Below, piece after piece: positions 45,826-58,599 of a stretch of DNA of 64,000 nucleotides. The stretch is taken from the NCBI GenBank assembly GCA_014058105.1, contig JACGCM010001976.1, positions 1,225,001-1,289,000 of the forward strand. Direction: 5' to 3'. The stretch comes from Kingdonia uniflora (Eukaryota; Streptophyta; Magnoliopsida; Ranunculales; Circaeasteraceae). The notes under the pieces are model-generated. The model had not been told where the DNA came from and did no database searches. It saw only the letters and a list, made by a program, of their open reading frames with translations. Both the position numbers and the translations under genes were made by a program. Every line of letters starts with the position of its first letter. Position 1 is the first letter of the stretch.

Positions 45826-48772
45826 CAGAGCTTAGTAGAGGCCATCATTGATCTGGGTAGTCAGAAGAATTTAATCTCTAAGGCGGTGGTGAAGAAGAAG
45901 GGTTTAGCTACTATGGCTCATCCTAAGCCGAATGGTTTGGGTTGGATTTAAAGTAATGTGGAGTTGAAGATCATAAAATAGTGTACGTTCAAGTTTGTGA
46001 TTACTAAAAAGCTTATTGACGAAGTGACGTGTAAGGTAGTTCCTTTAAATGTGTGTCAAGTCATCTTGGGTAGCCCTTATCTTTGGGACCGAGATGCAAT
46101 TATTTATCGTAGAGCTCGCTAGTATCGTCTTGTGAAGGAGGGGAAGGATTTTCATATCAATGCTTGTAAATAAAATGTTACCACCAATAATTTAGTAACG
46201 GCGACTCATGCGAAGAGGTTGGTTAATGCGAGCGGCAAGTTTGTTTTCTTGTTGATGCGACCGATTCAAGAGGTTCTATCGGCTAAGATGTTGACTACTT
46301 TGGCAATGTCTCTAAGCAACAAACCGAAATGGGAATGTTGCAAGAGGAGTACAAAGACTTGTTTCTGAGCATAGAAGGGATGTCGTGCAAGAGGGATGTT
46401 GAGCATGATATCACCTTGGTGAGTGGTGAGCTACTACCCAATATTGGGTTGCATCAGACTTATGTAACCGAGTTTGATGAGATCAAGAAATAGGTACAAG
46501 AACTCCTAGAGCAATGAGTTATTAATCCAAGTTGCACACCTTGTGGTTCACTGGTGTCATTGGTGCCAAAGATGCATGGGTCTTGGAGAATGTGTGTAAA
46601 TTATCAGGTGTTGAACAAGAGTACTGTGAAAAATTATTATCCGCTTCCACAGATTGGCGAGCTTTTAGATATGTTACAGAATGTTTAATTTTTCACCAAG
46701 CTGGATCTTAAGTTGGGTTACCATCAAGTTAGAATCCGGGAAGAAGATACATGGAAGACGGCTTTCAAGACCAAACAAAGACTCTTCGAGTGGTTGGTGA
46801 TGGTTTTTGGGTTATGTAATGCTCTAGCGACATTTATGCGGTTGATTATTGGTGATTTCGTGATTGTATATTTAGATGACATCTTAGTATATAGTTAAAT
46901 ATGGGAGGAGCACCTCGTGCATATATGCAAAGTGTTGGGCGCATTGCGATCTCAACAACTTTTTCTAAATGGGAAAACATGCAAGTTTGGGAAGAAGGAG
47001 CTAGTATACTTGGGATTTATCGTTGGTGGCGGTGAACTTAAGGTCAACCCTGAGAAGGTCTCAGTCATTACTGATTGGCCTAGACCCCATACAGTGAAGG
47101 AAGTAAAAAGTTGTATAGGTTCTTGTCAGTATTTACAGAAGTTTATTAAACATTTTTCACAAATAGACGCACCGTTACATTCCTTGACAGAGGCTGGTGT
47201 AAAGTTTATGTGGGAAGATCGCCATGAGAAGGCTTTTTTGTTATTGAAGTGCAAGATTACAGATGCACCAATGTTAGTGTTGCCCAATTTGAAGCGGCCT
47301 TTTGAGGTTAAAATAGATGCATCAGACTATGCATTAGAGGCAATTATATTACAGGATGGGAAGCCGGTTGCCTACCATTTTGAGATGTTTACAGGAGCAG
47401 TATGCAACTATTCTACGTACGATAAGAAATTCTACATATTATATCAATCAGTGAAGCATTGGTAGAGTTACTTCTTGGAGAAGGAGGTTGAGGTACATTC
47501 TGATCACAAACCATTACAGTTCATATCTACGCAGTCCAAACTACAGAAAGCTCGCCATATGAAGTTGATGTCGTACCTAGAACATTTTACCTTGATAATC
47601 AAATATAAGAAATGAGTGGACAACAAGATGGCTGATATGCTATCTCGACCCCCATTACCAACTATTTCTGCATTGTTGGTAGTTATGCAGATACAGCCAA
47701 TTATTCTTTCTGAATACATTACCAAGTATGACAACGAAAAGGAGCTTAGTATGATTCACCAGAAGTTGCTGCAAGATAAGACATATGAGTACGTATTGAA
47801 GGATGGTTTGATTTACAGAAGCAGTCTACTATGTATTCCTGTGGGTTGAAACAATTTGCATTGGATTAGAGAGGCGCATTATTACCGGGTGGTAGGTCAT
47901 TTCAGGGTTTAGAAGACTTTTTTGAATATACGGCGGGATGCCTATTGGCTAAAGATGCATGTGGATGTTGCTCGTGTGGTTCATGGTTGCATGCTATGCA
48001 ACACATATAAGCCTTAATCCAATTTTAACTTAGGACTGTACTTACTATTTCCAGTTCCTAGCCGACCTTGGAAGAACATTTTGATAGATTTTATGGGTGG
48101 TTTGCTCATGATCAAGTGTAAGAATGACAATTTTTTGTGGTAGTAGATCGATTCAGTAAGATGATTATTTTTATTCCATGCCAAAAGACAGTCACCGGGG
48201 AAGGAGCAGCGCGATTGATTTTTAGAGACGTTTGGAGGTATTTTGGGTTCCCTTATATTATTATTTTTATAGAGATAGCCGCTTTTTGGGAAAGTTTTGG
48301 AGATCATTATGAGCGATGATGGACACTAAGTTGAAGAGAAGTACCGTTTTTCATCCGCTGACTGACGGGCAAATAGATGTATTTAATCATACTTTGGTTC
48401 ATGTACTACGGGGATTCTATTCTAAGCATCTTAAGACTTGGGATGATAGTTTACCGTATCTTCAGGCTACATTTAACCGGACAATTCATGGTTCCACTTT
48501 GAAGTCTTAATTTGAAGTTTGTTTGGAAAACTTACCTCAAAGCCTTTTTGATATGGCTTTTTAGTCTTCGTGACAAGATGGTGTCAAGAAAGGAGGAAGA
48601 TGAACAAGTTAAAGCTCAGCGTTTCATTGAGAGGATAAACAAGGTTCATGAGGCGGTTAAAGTAAAATTGAAGAAGACTGAAGCAAAGTATAAGGCTCGA
48701 TACTACAAGCATCGGGTTGAGTGTACTTTTCAAGAGGGTGACCTTGTTTGGTTGTATTTGGGTAAGAAATGA
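45826..48772 (+). pseudogene. Gypsy element A Pol: PR-RT-RH-IN (degenerate)
   Basis: Protease IDLGSQKNLIS (about 45850; the Asp-Ser-Gly is changed to Asp-Leu-Gly). RT has PKMHGSWRMCVNYQ (46567 on) and [10 protein letters not shown] (46866-46895), with a deletion of about ten codons just before it that element B retains. RNase H has KIDASDYA (47311) and HSDHKPL (47498). The linker PTISALLVV (47661) follows, then the integrase zinc region (HVDVARVVHGCMLC) and core pieces to 48772. RT before IN confirms Ty3/gypsy. It is inactive. Confidence 0.85.
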
Positions 48773-48811
48773 CTAAAGGGGAAAGATAAGAAACTCAAGC
48801 CTATCGATTAT

Positions 48812-49376
48812 TGCAGGGACCTATTCCTCGATCTCACCAAAAATTGAGTTGTCACCAGTTCAAATTACCCCCATCTCAGACTCACACATTTTTAACATAA
48901 CAATTCCAGTCAACATTCCAACCTACTCCACGAACTGGTGAAGAACGTGGGTCGAATTTTAAACTGAAAAACCTTATCCAGTCAAAGACACTTGTCTCTC
49001 ACAAACTCGTCAGTTTCTCAGTCAACCGCCACTAACCGCGTTATTCAGAAAATGTACTCCAGCACGATGAAGAGCTGCGGAGAAGACCTATTTAAAGAAA
49101 AAGTTCCATAAGAGATAAAGACCAGAAAATTATACAAGAGATCACCAAGAAACTACTTGTCAAGATTCTCAGAAACATTCAAATTTCTTAGTGACAAGGT
49201 TCAAGCATTTCTATATCAGGAGATCACTTGTAATAAGATATCCACCTCAAGAAATAAAGATACTTTTACAAAAATCATCTACCCGAGGTCGTGGTTTTTT
49301 ACCTATTCAGAGGTTTTCCACGCTAAAATCACTTGTGTAATTTCTTATTTTCCATTAGAATATTCTCACAGGTTCA
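48812..49376 (+). repeat. Putative 5' LTR of the Tat-like element
   Basis: About 565 bp, from TGCAGGGACC, where gypsy A stops matching element B, to TCACAGGTTCA just before the primer-binding site. The start is inferred from the break in homology and the TG; no second LTR copy is in the window to confirm it. Confidence 0.45.
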
Positions 49377-49503
49377 TTGGTATGATAGCGAATTCCAAGC
49401 CATTTCGAGCTTACGGAATTTGGTCATTATATTTGGCATCATCTGTATGAAAGATTGCATTTCTATGATATCCTAAGGCATTCTTTCACTTCAATTTCCA
49501 ATC

Positions 49504-51117
49504 ATGGCTACTTCCAGACGACCGGCTACAGGCATGTAGCTCGATGTTTCAATGGAGCTGGGGCAACTTACAGTGTTACGGGATAATCTCAGCACCGAAA
49601 CAGAGAAACGCGCCGAGCTCGAACTTCAGTTAACTAAGGATCGAAAGCTCCGTGAGAAAGAGCTTGACACAAAATGACAAGCTTGTTTGACAGCTTTCAT
49701 ACGACATGAAGACCAGATGACATCAATGCAAACTGCCCTAGAGGCTCTGCAAAATACTTTGCAGGCTCCTCCAGTAAAAGGTCACGATCACTGGCCTGAG
49801 ACCTCCCGTGTTTCTGCAAGGAAAAGATTGGGACCTTGAGAAGTCGTCAGTAAAGCTATTTCCAGAAATCTTCAGCACGAACCACAGCCCCCCATAAATT
49901 TGAGGGGGAGGTTCAGTTTGAAGCCAATCGAGGTCACAAAATTTTTGTCCTTCAGGAGGAGGAATGGCGACCTCAATATCAAGTTCCGGCAAGAGATCGT
50001 CTGAATGAAGGTACGGGTACTCATCATCCATAACCTGCTTATCCAGCGATTCAACCAACACGTCATTACGTCACGAAAGAGAATATGGACCAACGAATTA
50101 TGGAGTTGATCGAATCAAAAGTTTTGGGTACTGCCGGCGATATCACAAAATTACAAGGAAGTTTTATTACCAAAGAGCTATTCGATATGGAGATACTGAA
50201 AGGTTTCCATACTCCAAAAAAATGTAAATACAAAGGTACTGACCCGAAGGAGCACATTCAACAGTACCGTGATTCATTGGGGTTGTACTCCAATCTCAAC
50301 CATATCCTCCGCCGTCTGCTTGCCACAAGTTTGCAGGAGGAACCACTCTGATGGTTCCATTATCTCCCTGAGGACTCCATATATACATTCGCCAGCTATA
50401 GAAATAGTTCATCAAGACATATGCCCACAACAGGGACAAAGAGGAGAATTTGTATTCTCTTATCAGTCTCAAACAGTCATACGAAGAGAAGCTCGAGGCT
50501 TTTGTGAAGAAAATTTTAAAGCTCGCGCGTAAAGTAGATAACCTTTATTAGAAAACAGTTGTTACTGCTTTCACGAACGCGCTCCAGCTCGACTGAAAGG
50601 CCAAAGAGCACCTCTTCCTCAACAGACCTGTAACCTTGGAGGATTTGATCACCAATATCAATAATTATGTCAACCTGGAGAGGATAATGTCAGAACGACA
50701 AAAATCTACTAAATTTTTCATCTCTACCAAAGATCTATCTACAGATCGAAGCACGGAACCAAAGGAGGAACAGGGAGATCCGAAGCGCACCAAGGGCAAC
50801 ACTGGCTACCCTCAAAAAGGTGGTCTGCTGAACAAACCCGTCCTCCCTAAGATGAACGTCCGAATCTCCATAATTTTTCACTACTTTTGAAGGATAAGCT
50901 CTACCACATCTCTCAACCACTAGAACCAATTGATAGTCGACCATATTGCATGTATCATAAGGTAAACCATCATTCTACTGACAATTGTTATGTTTTACAA
51001 AGGTTGCTCGAGTACATTTTTAAAGAGGGACAGATGCTCAAATATATTGTCGACCTGGAATCGTACAAAGATGGCATCTATAAGAAGCAACTTGAAGTTA
51101 TTCAGGTCAATGATTAA
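49504..51117 (+). pseudogene. Tat-like Gag (degenerate)
   Basis: ATG 49504 (MATSRRPATGM, then a stop). It is followed by a charged heptad-rich coiled coil (about 49540-49770). The core at 50085-50351 has ILKGFHTPKKCKYKGTDPKEHI and QQYRDSLGLYS, as in Tat-lineage Gag. A Cys/His cluster (YCMYHKVNHHSTDNC, about 50945) takes the place of a zinc knuckle, again Tat-like. Multiple stops; inactive. Confidence 0.7.
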
Positions 51118-51139
51118 GCTGAGGAGAAGCATCTATACC

Positions 51140-52757
51140 ATATGCACCACAGCAATATGATCAAAATCAATCAGATCACCAATTCTAATAGTTCAAAGTG
51201 CATGAGACTATTAGAATGTTGCGGCCTCACACCTCAAGACAAAGAAGCCAAGCTTCTTCCAGAGTCGGGCAATCGCCGGCTTGGGATTTCCTTCGAAGAT
51301 TGGGATACTAGCCATGTCAAATTTCCATATCATGATGCGTTAGTGATAATGCTCAAAATGAAGAAGCTTGTCATGCACATGATGATGATTGATATTAGAA
51401 GCGGTATTGAGATTCAATTTCATAACATTATCGACCAAACAGGTTTGGTCGACCAAGTTATTCAGAGCAACACCGATATCAATGGGTTCAATGGTTCTAG
51501 AGAAGAATGAGTCAGTAAGATTATCTTACCTATTACCGCAGGACCGGCCACCATCGACGTCATTTTCTATATCATCAGCGTCAAATCTCGTTATCTCAAA
51601 ATTATGGGCAGTTGTTGTCTTCACAACATGGAAAAAATTGCTTCCACCAATCATCAGGCACTCCGATTCAAACATGACAATGGTATTTATGAGATCAGGG
51701 GTAGTCAAAAGCTCTCTCGAGCTTATAAAAATACTGTCTTTGCTATCCTAGATACTTCTGACAGATTTACTAAATAACAATTACAGGAAGCTGATCACCT
51801 CAACGATTAACCTTCTACGGAGGAGCCCACAAAATATATCAACATTGATAGACCTAGTAGAGGTACTTTCATTGGTACTAAGCTAGTTCAGCACGAAAAA
51901 GATGCTCTCATTCAGTTCATGCAACTAAATTGAGATATTTTTGCATAGTCTTCGAATAAATGCCTGGGGTCGATCCGGCCAAGGCATGTCACAAATTAGC
52001 CATCAACATCAACACCATGACGGTCAAACAAAAATAGCGGTGACTGTCACCTCGTATTTGAGATGAAGTTAACACCGAGATCGAGAAATTAATCAAAGTG
52101 GGATTTATTCGAGAAGCCAAATATCCAGACTTGATATCCAATATTGTCGATGTCCCAAAGAAGAACAAAAAAGTCCGAGTTTGCGTAGATTTCACCGATC
52201 TGAAAAAATATACTCCAAATGATAGTTTCCCTCTTCCCAACATTCATCAGATTATCAATTCTACAGTAGGCCATGTCCTCCTATCTATGACGGATGTTGT
52301 TTCGGGATACAATCAGATTCTACTTTTGGAAGAAGATCAAGAAAAGATAACTTTCATCACTGAAAGAGGTCTTTATTGCTACAAAGAAATGCCCTTCGGA
52401 CTCAAAAACGTAGGTGCCACATATCAATGGTTAATGACTACTATATTCAAAGCACATCCAAGGAAAGTTGTTGAAGTCTATATCGACGATCTCTTGTGCA
52501 AGAACGTATAGTCAGCCAATCACATCTCAGATCTCAACACTATATTCAACATTCTTTGATCTTACAGGATGCGTCTCAACCCTAATAAGTGTCAATTCGG
52601 GGTACATTCTAGCCGATTTCAAGGCCACCTCATCAGCATTAAGAGGATTGAGGCTTATCTAGATCATATTCGGGCTCTCCTCAACATGCCTTCTCCAAAA
52701 ACAACAAAAGACGTTCAGAAACTTGCCGACAAGATTGCCGTAATTTTTTTTCTATGA
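51140..52757 (+). pseudogene. Tat-like protease/RT region (truncated)
   Basis: Linker and protease-like sequence to about 51780, with stops. RT follows with VPKKNKKVRVCVDFTDLKKYTP, DSFPLPNIHQI, SGYNQI and YIDDLL (52480-52497), the typical Tat RT signature. The frame continues with RLNPNKCQFGVHSSRFQGHL. It stops at the DKIAVIFFL segment (52757), where Tat elements have a conserved GRIAALNRF motif. RNase H and integrase are absent. The catalytic YxDD is intact, but upstream stops make it non-functional. Confidence 0.8.
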
Positions 52758-55700
52758 AGGCCATACAGTTCCCTCGATCTATATTAATTCTAAAAATGCA
52801 TCCCTTATCAGACAAACTTTTGAACAAGGTATCTCGTTCTAACTCAAGTCTTTTTACATCCTCTACAAAATGCGCGGCGGTCAACTTTAATAGGTCTGAG
52901 CGTGATGTATGAGATACAACTATCCTTGAAAAATGAGATCTCACCTTCTCGGAGCGAGACTTCAAAATCGCATACAGTTTCTTATGATGTGTCATTTCCC
53001 TTTCTGTCAAAGCATCAAAAACTATATTATCTTCTATTTTTTTGACGAATTTAGCTGATTCAGCCTAATTAATGGCCTCCAGGTTCACCACTTGGGTAAG
53101 AAGTCTCTCGATTTTTATATTCAGCTCTTCTCTGGCAGAAGTATCCTTTAACAAGTCATCTTTCTTCTTCATCAGAATTTCCTTCGTCCTGATTTCCCCT
53201 TCCAAGACCTTCCCCCTGACAAGAGCAGCATCCAACTTGTGATAACATTCCCTTAAGTTTGCATTCCCTTTCTGCACATGCCCGTGAATTCGAGCTTTGT
53301 CACCTTCCAACTTTTTAATTCGACCTGACAGGCTAACTACATCCCCTTGGACTAGAGGAACTTTAACATCATTTCAACTCCCCCTCGAGCGCTCTCCAGC
53401 CTCGACTTTCTTGACGCGCGCGTTGGCTTGCACCAATTTGGTCTTCAATCATGCCACCCTCATATTTAACTCCTTACACCTTTGTTGCATCGCCCGAAAC
53501 TCCATATCCTTGGCGGGTAGAGCTATATGCAAATGTTCGGCTGCAGCTTCTGAAGCTGATAGATTCACTTGTACTACCTTCAGCTCGTTATCTTTTTCAA
53601 TCATTTTATATTTCAGTCGCTCCAGTCGCTTCTACAATTCTAAAGATCAGTTCGAGATTGTCCCTCCGATCTTTCTAGCTTCTGAATACGGTATTGAGCC
53701 ATTTCAGCCTACCTACTCTTAACCATCAGCGTGTCAATCCGACTTTGAAGCTTCGCGGCATGTTCTTTTATCTCCGCAAGATCTATTAGCCCCTTTTCAA
53801 TTTCGGCATCTTTCTCCTCGATCTTACGAGTGAGGTCGACAACCGTTTGGGTTACCTCAATAAATTTGAAATGCATATTTACATGCTGGTCTTCTCTGTC
53901 CTCATTCGCCTCCCTCACCCTTTCCAACTCCTCTATAAATTCTTAGTTATAATGGAACGCCTCATCTTCGTGCGAGCGAACTGTAGATCCATTATATACA
54001 ATTCGATTCAGAATACCCATCAACATGCATATATATATATCTCATTTCTAAAAAGATATCTCATTTCTAGCATCTACCGTGTACAACTACTTTTAGACTT
54101 AAAGGTCGAAGTACAATCTCATATGGATGCTCCATGACATATATTTTAAAGTCTAAGGTACATGTTTTCTATTTGCTACTTTGTCTAAAAACTTTGAATT
54201 TTCCTATACACTATATTAATGTCATTTTCCCAAAACTGATAACAAGTTGTTGGTCTGCCTCTACATTTTATGTTGTCTAATTCACTTTGTAGGTTTATAT
54301 TAATATAGCATACAAGTCAAATGGTCTGTTCCGATCTAACCTGTAGCCCTGCTTAAGAAGACAATGAGGATGTGGAGATTTCTCTTTCCCTGGCAAGCTT
54401 GGTCTCTAGATCTTTTATTCTGAGACTCATTTCTCTAAGTGCCTACAAGAGGATTACAAAAACAAGGGGGCTCAACCTACAAAAGTCTATTCAATACACA
54501 CAATCCAACAATTTACATGACACTTTTAAAATACTCATACAAAGCTATTTTTCTACCCTACCTTCTCAATCTCGCCCTCTGGGAGTTCGGTGGCATCCCC
54601 TTGATTGTCTAGCACCGTCTAGAAAGATACACCGTCTATCCCATTAATAACTCCCACAGTAACCTCTTCCACTTCTTCATCATCTCCCTCCTCAACATAG
54701 GTATCTGCCTTAATGGCATCCATCTCATCCTTTGAATATCCCTTCAATATTAGGTGGCGCCCAAGCCTTTTGTGCTCCGCCACCACCTCCTCAAGATTCA
54801 CTCTCTCCTCCGCTTGTAGATGGCCAATCGCCACTACGTGGGAAGCCTTCAGGGCCTCTAGCTTCTTTACTTCCTTGAGAGCATCAGCCTTTGCTCGAGC
54901 TACCTTCTTTTCAAGCTCGATCTTCACCTTCTTAAGCTCAGATTTTTCCTTTTCAACTCCAGGCCAAATCCCTCTCACCAAACGAGCAACCTACAAAACA
55001 CAAATCGACCTTAGTGTAAGCTCAAAATGCAATAAATAAATATTTCACATGATTAAACATAAAGACATACCATCTTGCTCATGTCCTTCTCTCCGTAAAG
55101 AGCCGCCTGCCTGGCCTTTTCCTCCACTTTTTAAGCTCATCCTCAGCAGTAGACCGCTCATCAGCGACCTTTTCCTCTGATTTCCCCGAAGGTTTGATCC
55201 TTCTTCTTTTCTCTTTTCCGTCGACCTCACCACTTCCAGCGGTATCAAAGACCGACGGACGCTTCAACATCTATTTTTTCAGAAATGTTTGAGCTAATTT
55301 ACATGACGTAATAGACTCTGGCTGAACCGAACTGCCTATTCAAGGGGTCTTGGCCAAATTGATTCGACCTTCCCCACCAGTTCCTCTATTCATTCCAACA
55401 TCAATATCCGCCATCAGCCTAGTCGATTGAGATTTCAGAACCTTTTTCGACTTACTCCCAACCCTTTACTTTCAGCTAAGGCCAAGTCCTTCCAACACAA
55501 ATTTGAGCTCAATAACTTCGCCCAACAATGAATCTTTCCTCTCCACCTAGGACTTCGGGCCTGCCATGCGCAAAAATTTTATTATCAACAAAAGATCATC
55601 AGTTCAAACATATCAATATTATACTCTATGCAATGTTATACTTACTTTATTTTATAGTTCTAAACAAAAGATCCAAAGGTTCTTCATCATCTCTCTGAAG

Positions 55701-56393
55701 ACAATTACCCTTCACCCATATTAGGTATTCATTCCAGGCTCGACCTGCTGAATTCAGATCGAAGAAACGAGGCCGAGTTGCACTCGCACAGAAATATGCC
55801 CTACCACAGACGTGATAATTCTTCACCCCATAAAACTACAATACATCCTCAGGGGATATCTTCCCCACTTTCCCCTCATTTCCCATTTTTCATTCAGAAG
55901 GCCGCAAACACTTATTACCTCCCACATGTTCCCATTCAATTGAGCAGGACATGCCCTAATCTTATTCATAATCCCCTTTACCAAATTGGTAAAGAGATGA
56001 CTCAACCCGTGCTCTAATTGAGACAGGTAACATAGAAAAGCCCTCTAAAAGGTCATTCTGAACACTCTCATCAAATTATTCTAACGACATCGATTCATCT
56101 ATACCCCTATCATATTTTTCCTCCTCCAAGTCGGCCAACAAATAAAAAGACTTCTCCCCTGTCGCTATTCTACACCCCCTAAATAGCCTACCAGCGTATT
56201 CTATGCAGTTACCTCATGTCCCTCCTACAGCAGCCTTGGTTTTACAAAATTCTTTAAATGCATCCGAAATGGGAGGATAGGTTACCAATTTGTCAGGAAA
56301 ACCTGGAAATTGTTCCAATCCTACTTCAACCTCACTATCAGACTCTACCATAAGACCAGAGGTCGACACCTCGTTAACAGGTGAATTATCCAT
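52681..56393 (-). pseudogene. Antisense multi-exon coiled-coil gene in the Tat-like element
   Basis: It runs from ATG 56393 (MDNSPVNEVSTSGLMVES). Apparent GT-AG introns are 55645-55561 (donor GTAAGTAT), 55070-54991 (GTATGT...TTTTGTAG) and 54339-53933, with an exon at 54442-54340 between acceptor CTCTTGTAG and donor GTTAG. Exons encode a long charged protein: a Lys-rich segment (GSGEVDGKEKRRRIKP), a heptad coiled coil (KSELKKVKIELEKKV), an acidic YVEEGDDEEVEEVTV and further coiled coils to 52681. Several in-frame stops (for example after KAAVGGT) mark decay. Similar antisense frames occur in Tat-group retrotransposons; their role is unknown. Confidence 0.6.
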
Positions 56394-57330
56394 CTCAACT
56401 ACAATTCTACGGGCAAAGTTTTAATCTTACACAAATACCTCTCAAGTTCCACTTATATACAGATTCAGGTATCTATCATTATTTCATACACATCGATCAT
56501 TCACATACAACATATCTTTCATATATTTTGTATATATGTCAAATTTCATAGATTGCGATAAATAGTAATTTTTTAGAGATTTGCTTAAAGCAGATTACGA
56601 TTTGCAAAAAACACAAACATACAGTACACGTCTCTACTAACCTTCAGTGTCAAAATGAGAATCCGTAGTAGCGCCAAGACCTTCCCTCACAACGCTGCTG
56701 TATAGCCATCTACGTGATTCAGTGTCTGCAACTCTCTTCAAATGTTGATCACCCTCAGCTAAATCCTTACCAAATCCTCTATATTATTTTGTGTTTTTCT
56801 CTCTGTGCTCTCCAAATTTTCAGAAGTTGAAAAACATTTGAATGAAGAAGAAGCACTATTTATTCTTACTCTCACTAACGGATGGCAGTTATTGTGCCTC
56901 ACACGACCCGTCCTCGGTTTTGGAACCAAGGCATCCTTTCCACTATCCATGTAAGACGTCTTGTACCTTCTCAATAAAACTGTTTTTCCATCATTACCTC
57001 TCCCCTCATATTTTAATCTATTTTTTACTCTTGTTTCCATATCTTTTTCTGATCTTTCCCCACTCATGATGACTCATACTCACACGATATCAGATTTTTA
57101 TTGTTTTACATAAAAAACAAAACTAGAAGCTCCTGTATTTTTTCTATTCTTATTCTTTATACTTATAGTACTAGTAACGTCATTTTCAAAGCTAACAAAA
57201 TTTTCAAAGTTATTTAAAATTTGCTTATCTAAACAGTCTCAAACGGCAAATTTGCAACTATAGTGGATCAAATTGACTTTCATTTTTTCTGTTAAATTTA
57301 ACAAAACTTACATTTATTTATGATAACACT

Positions 57331-57684
57331 TTACATATAATTACATCTAAAACAACTTTGATGACCTGGGTGACCACATCCAATCAGATATCCTCCATTA
57401 ATCATCACATCTTCAAATTCAATCTCCACCTCAGCAATCAATCCAACCATCTCTTCTCGATCTGCAGGATCCCTCACCAATTCACGAAAACATACCTCAT
57501 AGAAATAACGGGAATACTCAAGTTCCCTACCCCTTGCATCTAATCCTTCGAGCTGACACTCCCTCACTGGTAACTCAGCATCATGACCAAACAATCCAAA
57601 AATCATCTCCTGTACTTTAGCGATCTTTATGGCCAATCATTCTTCAGCGGCTTGACGAATTCTCTGAGATCGAGTCCGCACCAT
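57331..57684 (-). pseudogene. Antisense ORF (MVRTRSQR-type) in the Tat-like element
   Basis: ATG at 57684 (MVRTRSQRIRQAAEE, then a stop). It then continues LFGHDAELPVRECQLEGLD, RYFYEVCFRELV and VMINGGYLIGCGHPGHQ to about 57340. It is acidic, with a Cys/His end (GCGHPGHQSCFRC) that could bind metal. It lies upstream, on the same strand, of the coiled-coil gene at 56393, and is either an independent gene or its 5' part. I do not know the family function. Confidence 0.5.
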
Positions 57685-57689
57685 CCTAA

Positions 57690-58599
57690 TCTTTTTTCCA
57701 TATTAAAAAATCAGTATACCCTTATTTATATATTTTTACAACACTTTCATCTCAAAACGTGATATTAACCTTTTATCTCGTAACAGAAAACCCAAAATCT
57801 TGAGAAAAACTATTTGGACTTATCCCTTCCCTCGAACTCATACGTTTCATTATTTTCCAAGTCAAGCTTATTTTTTCCATATTTATTCTTCTATCGACCT
57901 CTATTACATCAAATTTTTGCATTACAGATTTCCTATAATATTTATCTCCCGCATTTCCAGCACGGAGAACAGATCATACTTACATCACAACATAAATTTT
58001 TGCGCATATTTATCTCAGTTCGAATGTTACAATAACAATACTTTCGGTACGCATAAATTTCAATTCATTTTATACATTCTTTAAAACATTTCAGCCAAAT
58101 TTCTATGAGTTATTTTATATCTATATAAACACAAGTAATTGGATGACAAATTTTATTCATGTCGAAAAAGATTACACGTGTGTTTACTGATAATAAGTCT
58201 TTCAGTAATCGATCTCAGGTATTTTACAGATACCTAATTTGTCCAGTACCCAACTTCAGGTACTTTACAAATAATAAGTTTTTCAATGCTTTTGTAAGTA
58301 ACAGGTCATCCAGGCAATCCGTCACGTCAAATCCTTCAGTTTGCCCTGTTTCAGTGATTTTTTACTCTGATGATAAGCAAAAATTGGAAACAGCAAAAAG
58401 TTTCCCTCACATGAGTTTGGTCGAAGTTTAGTCGAACGTCAAATGGAAACTATGAAAGCAGTAGACTCAGTGCTGGTACCAACTCTTCAAACTGAAGGTC
58501 TTCTGAGCACCGAAACGTAATAGAAATGTAGAAGCAGACTCCCACTTCTCATCTAACTCCCCCACTACCATTACAGCCTCTTCTATAACCACCACCATC
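57690..58599. other. AT-rich stretch, no assignable features
   Basis: This lies between the antisense ORF and the start of gypsy B. It has a loosely repeated CAGGTA(T/C)TTTACA motif (58218, 58258) and short chance frames only. It may be the 3' untranslated part of the Tat-like element, but no LTR is visible. Confidence 0.4.

Larger units (their letters stand above)
44063..48811 (+). mobile_element. Ty3/gypsy element A, 5' part
   Basis: 5' LTR 44063-44565, a decayed primer-binding site (GGGTATCA, 44568 on), gag and pol through the integrase C-terminus. Similarity to element B ends near 48811, where a Tat-like LTR starts. No 3' LTR of its own follows. The flank before the 5' LTR (GCTTC) does not match the flank after the LTR of B (TACAA), so A and B are probably separate insertions. 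Confidence 0.85.

Noticed and set aside
53297..53722. 141-codon plus-strand frame
   Set aside because: It lies opposite the antisense coiled-coil exons and has no domain features; taken as a shadow.
57800..58084. Hydrophobic 94-codon frame resembling a membrane protein
   Set aside because: AT-rich DNA gives Phe/Tyr/Ile-rich frames by chance; overlapping frames look the same.
58159..58431. 90-codon frame before gypsy B
   Set aside because: Built from AT-rich repeats with no homology or context support.
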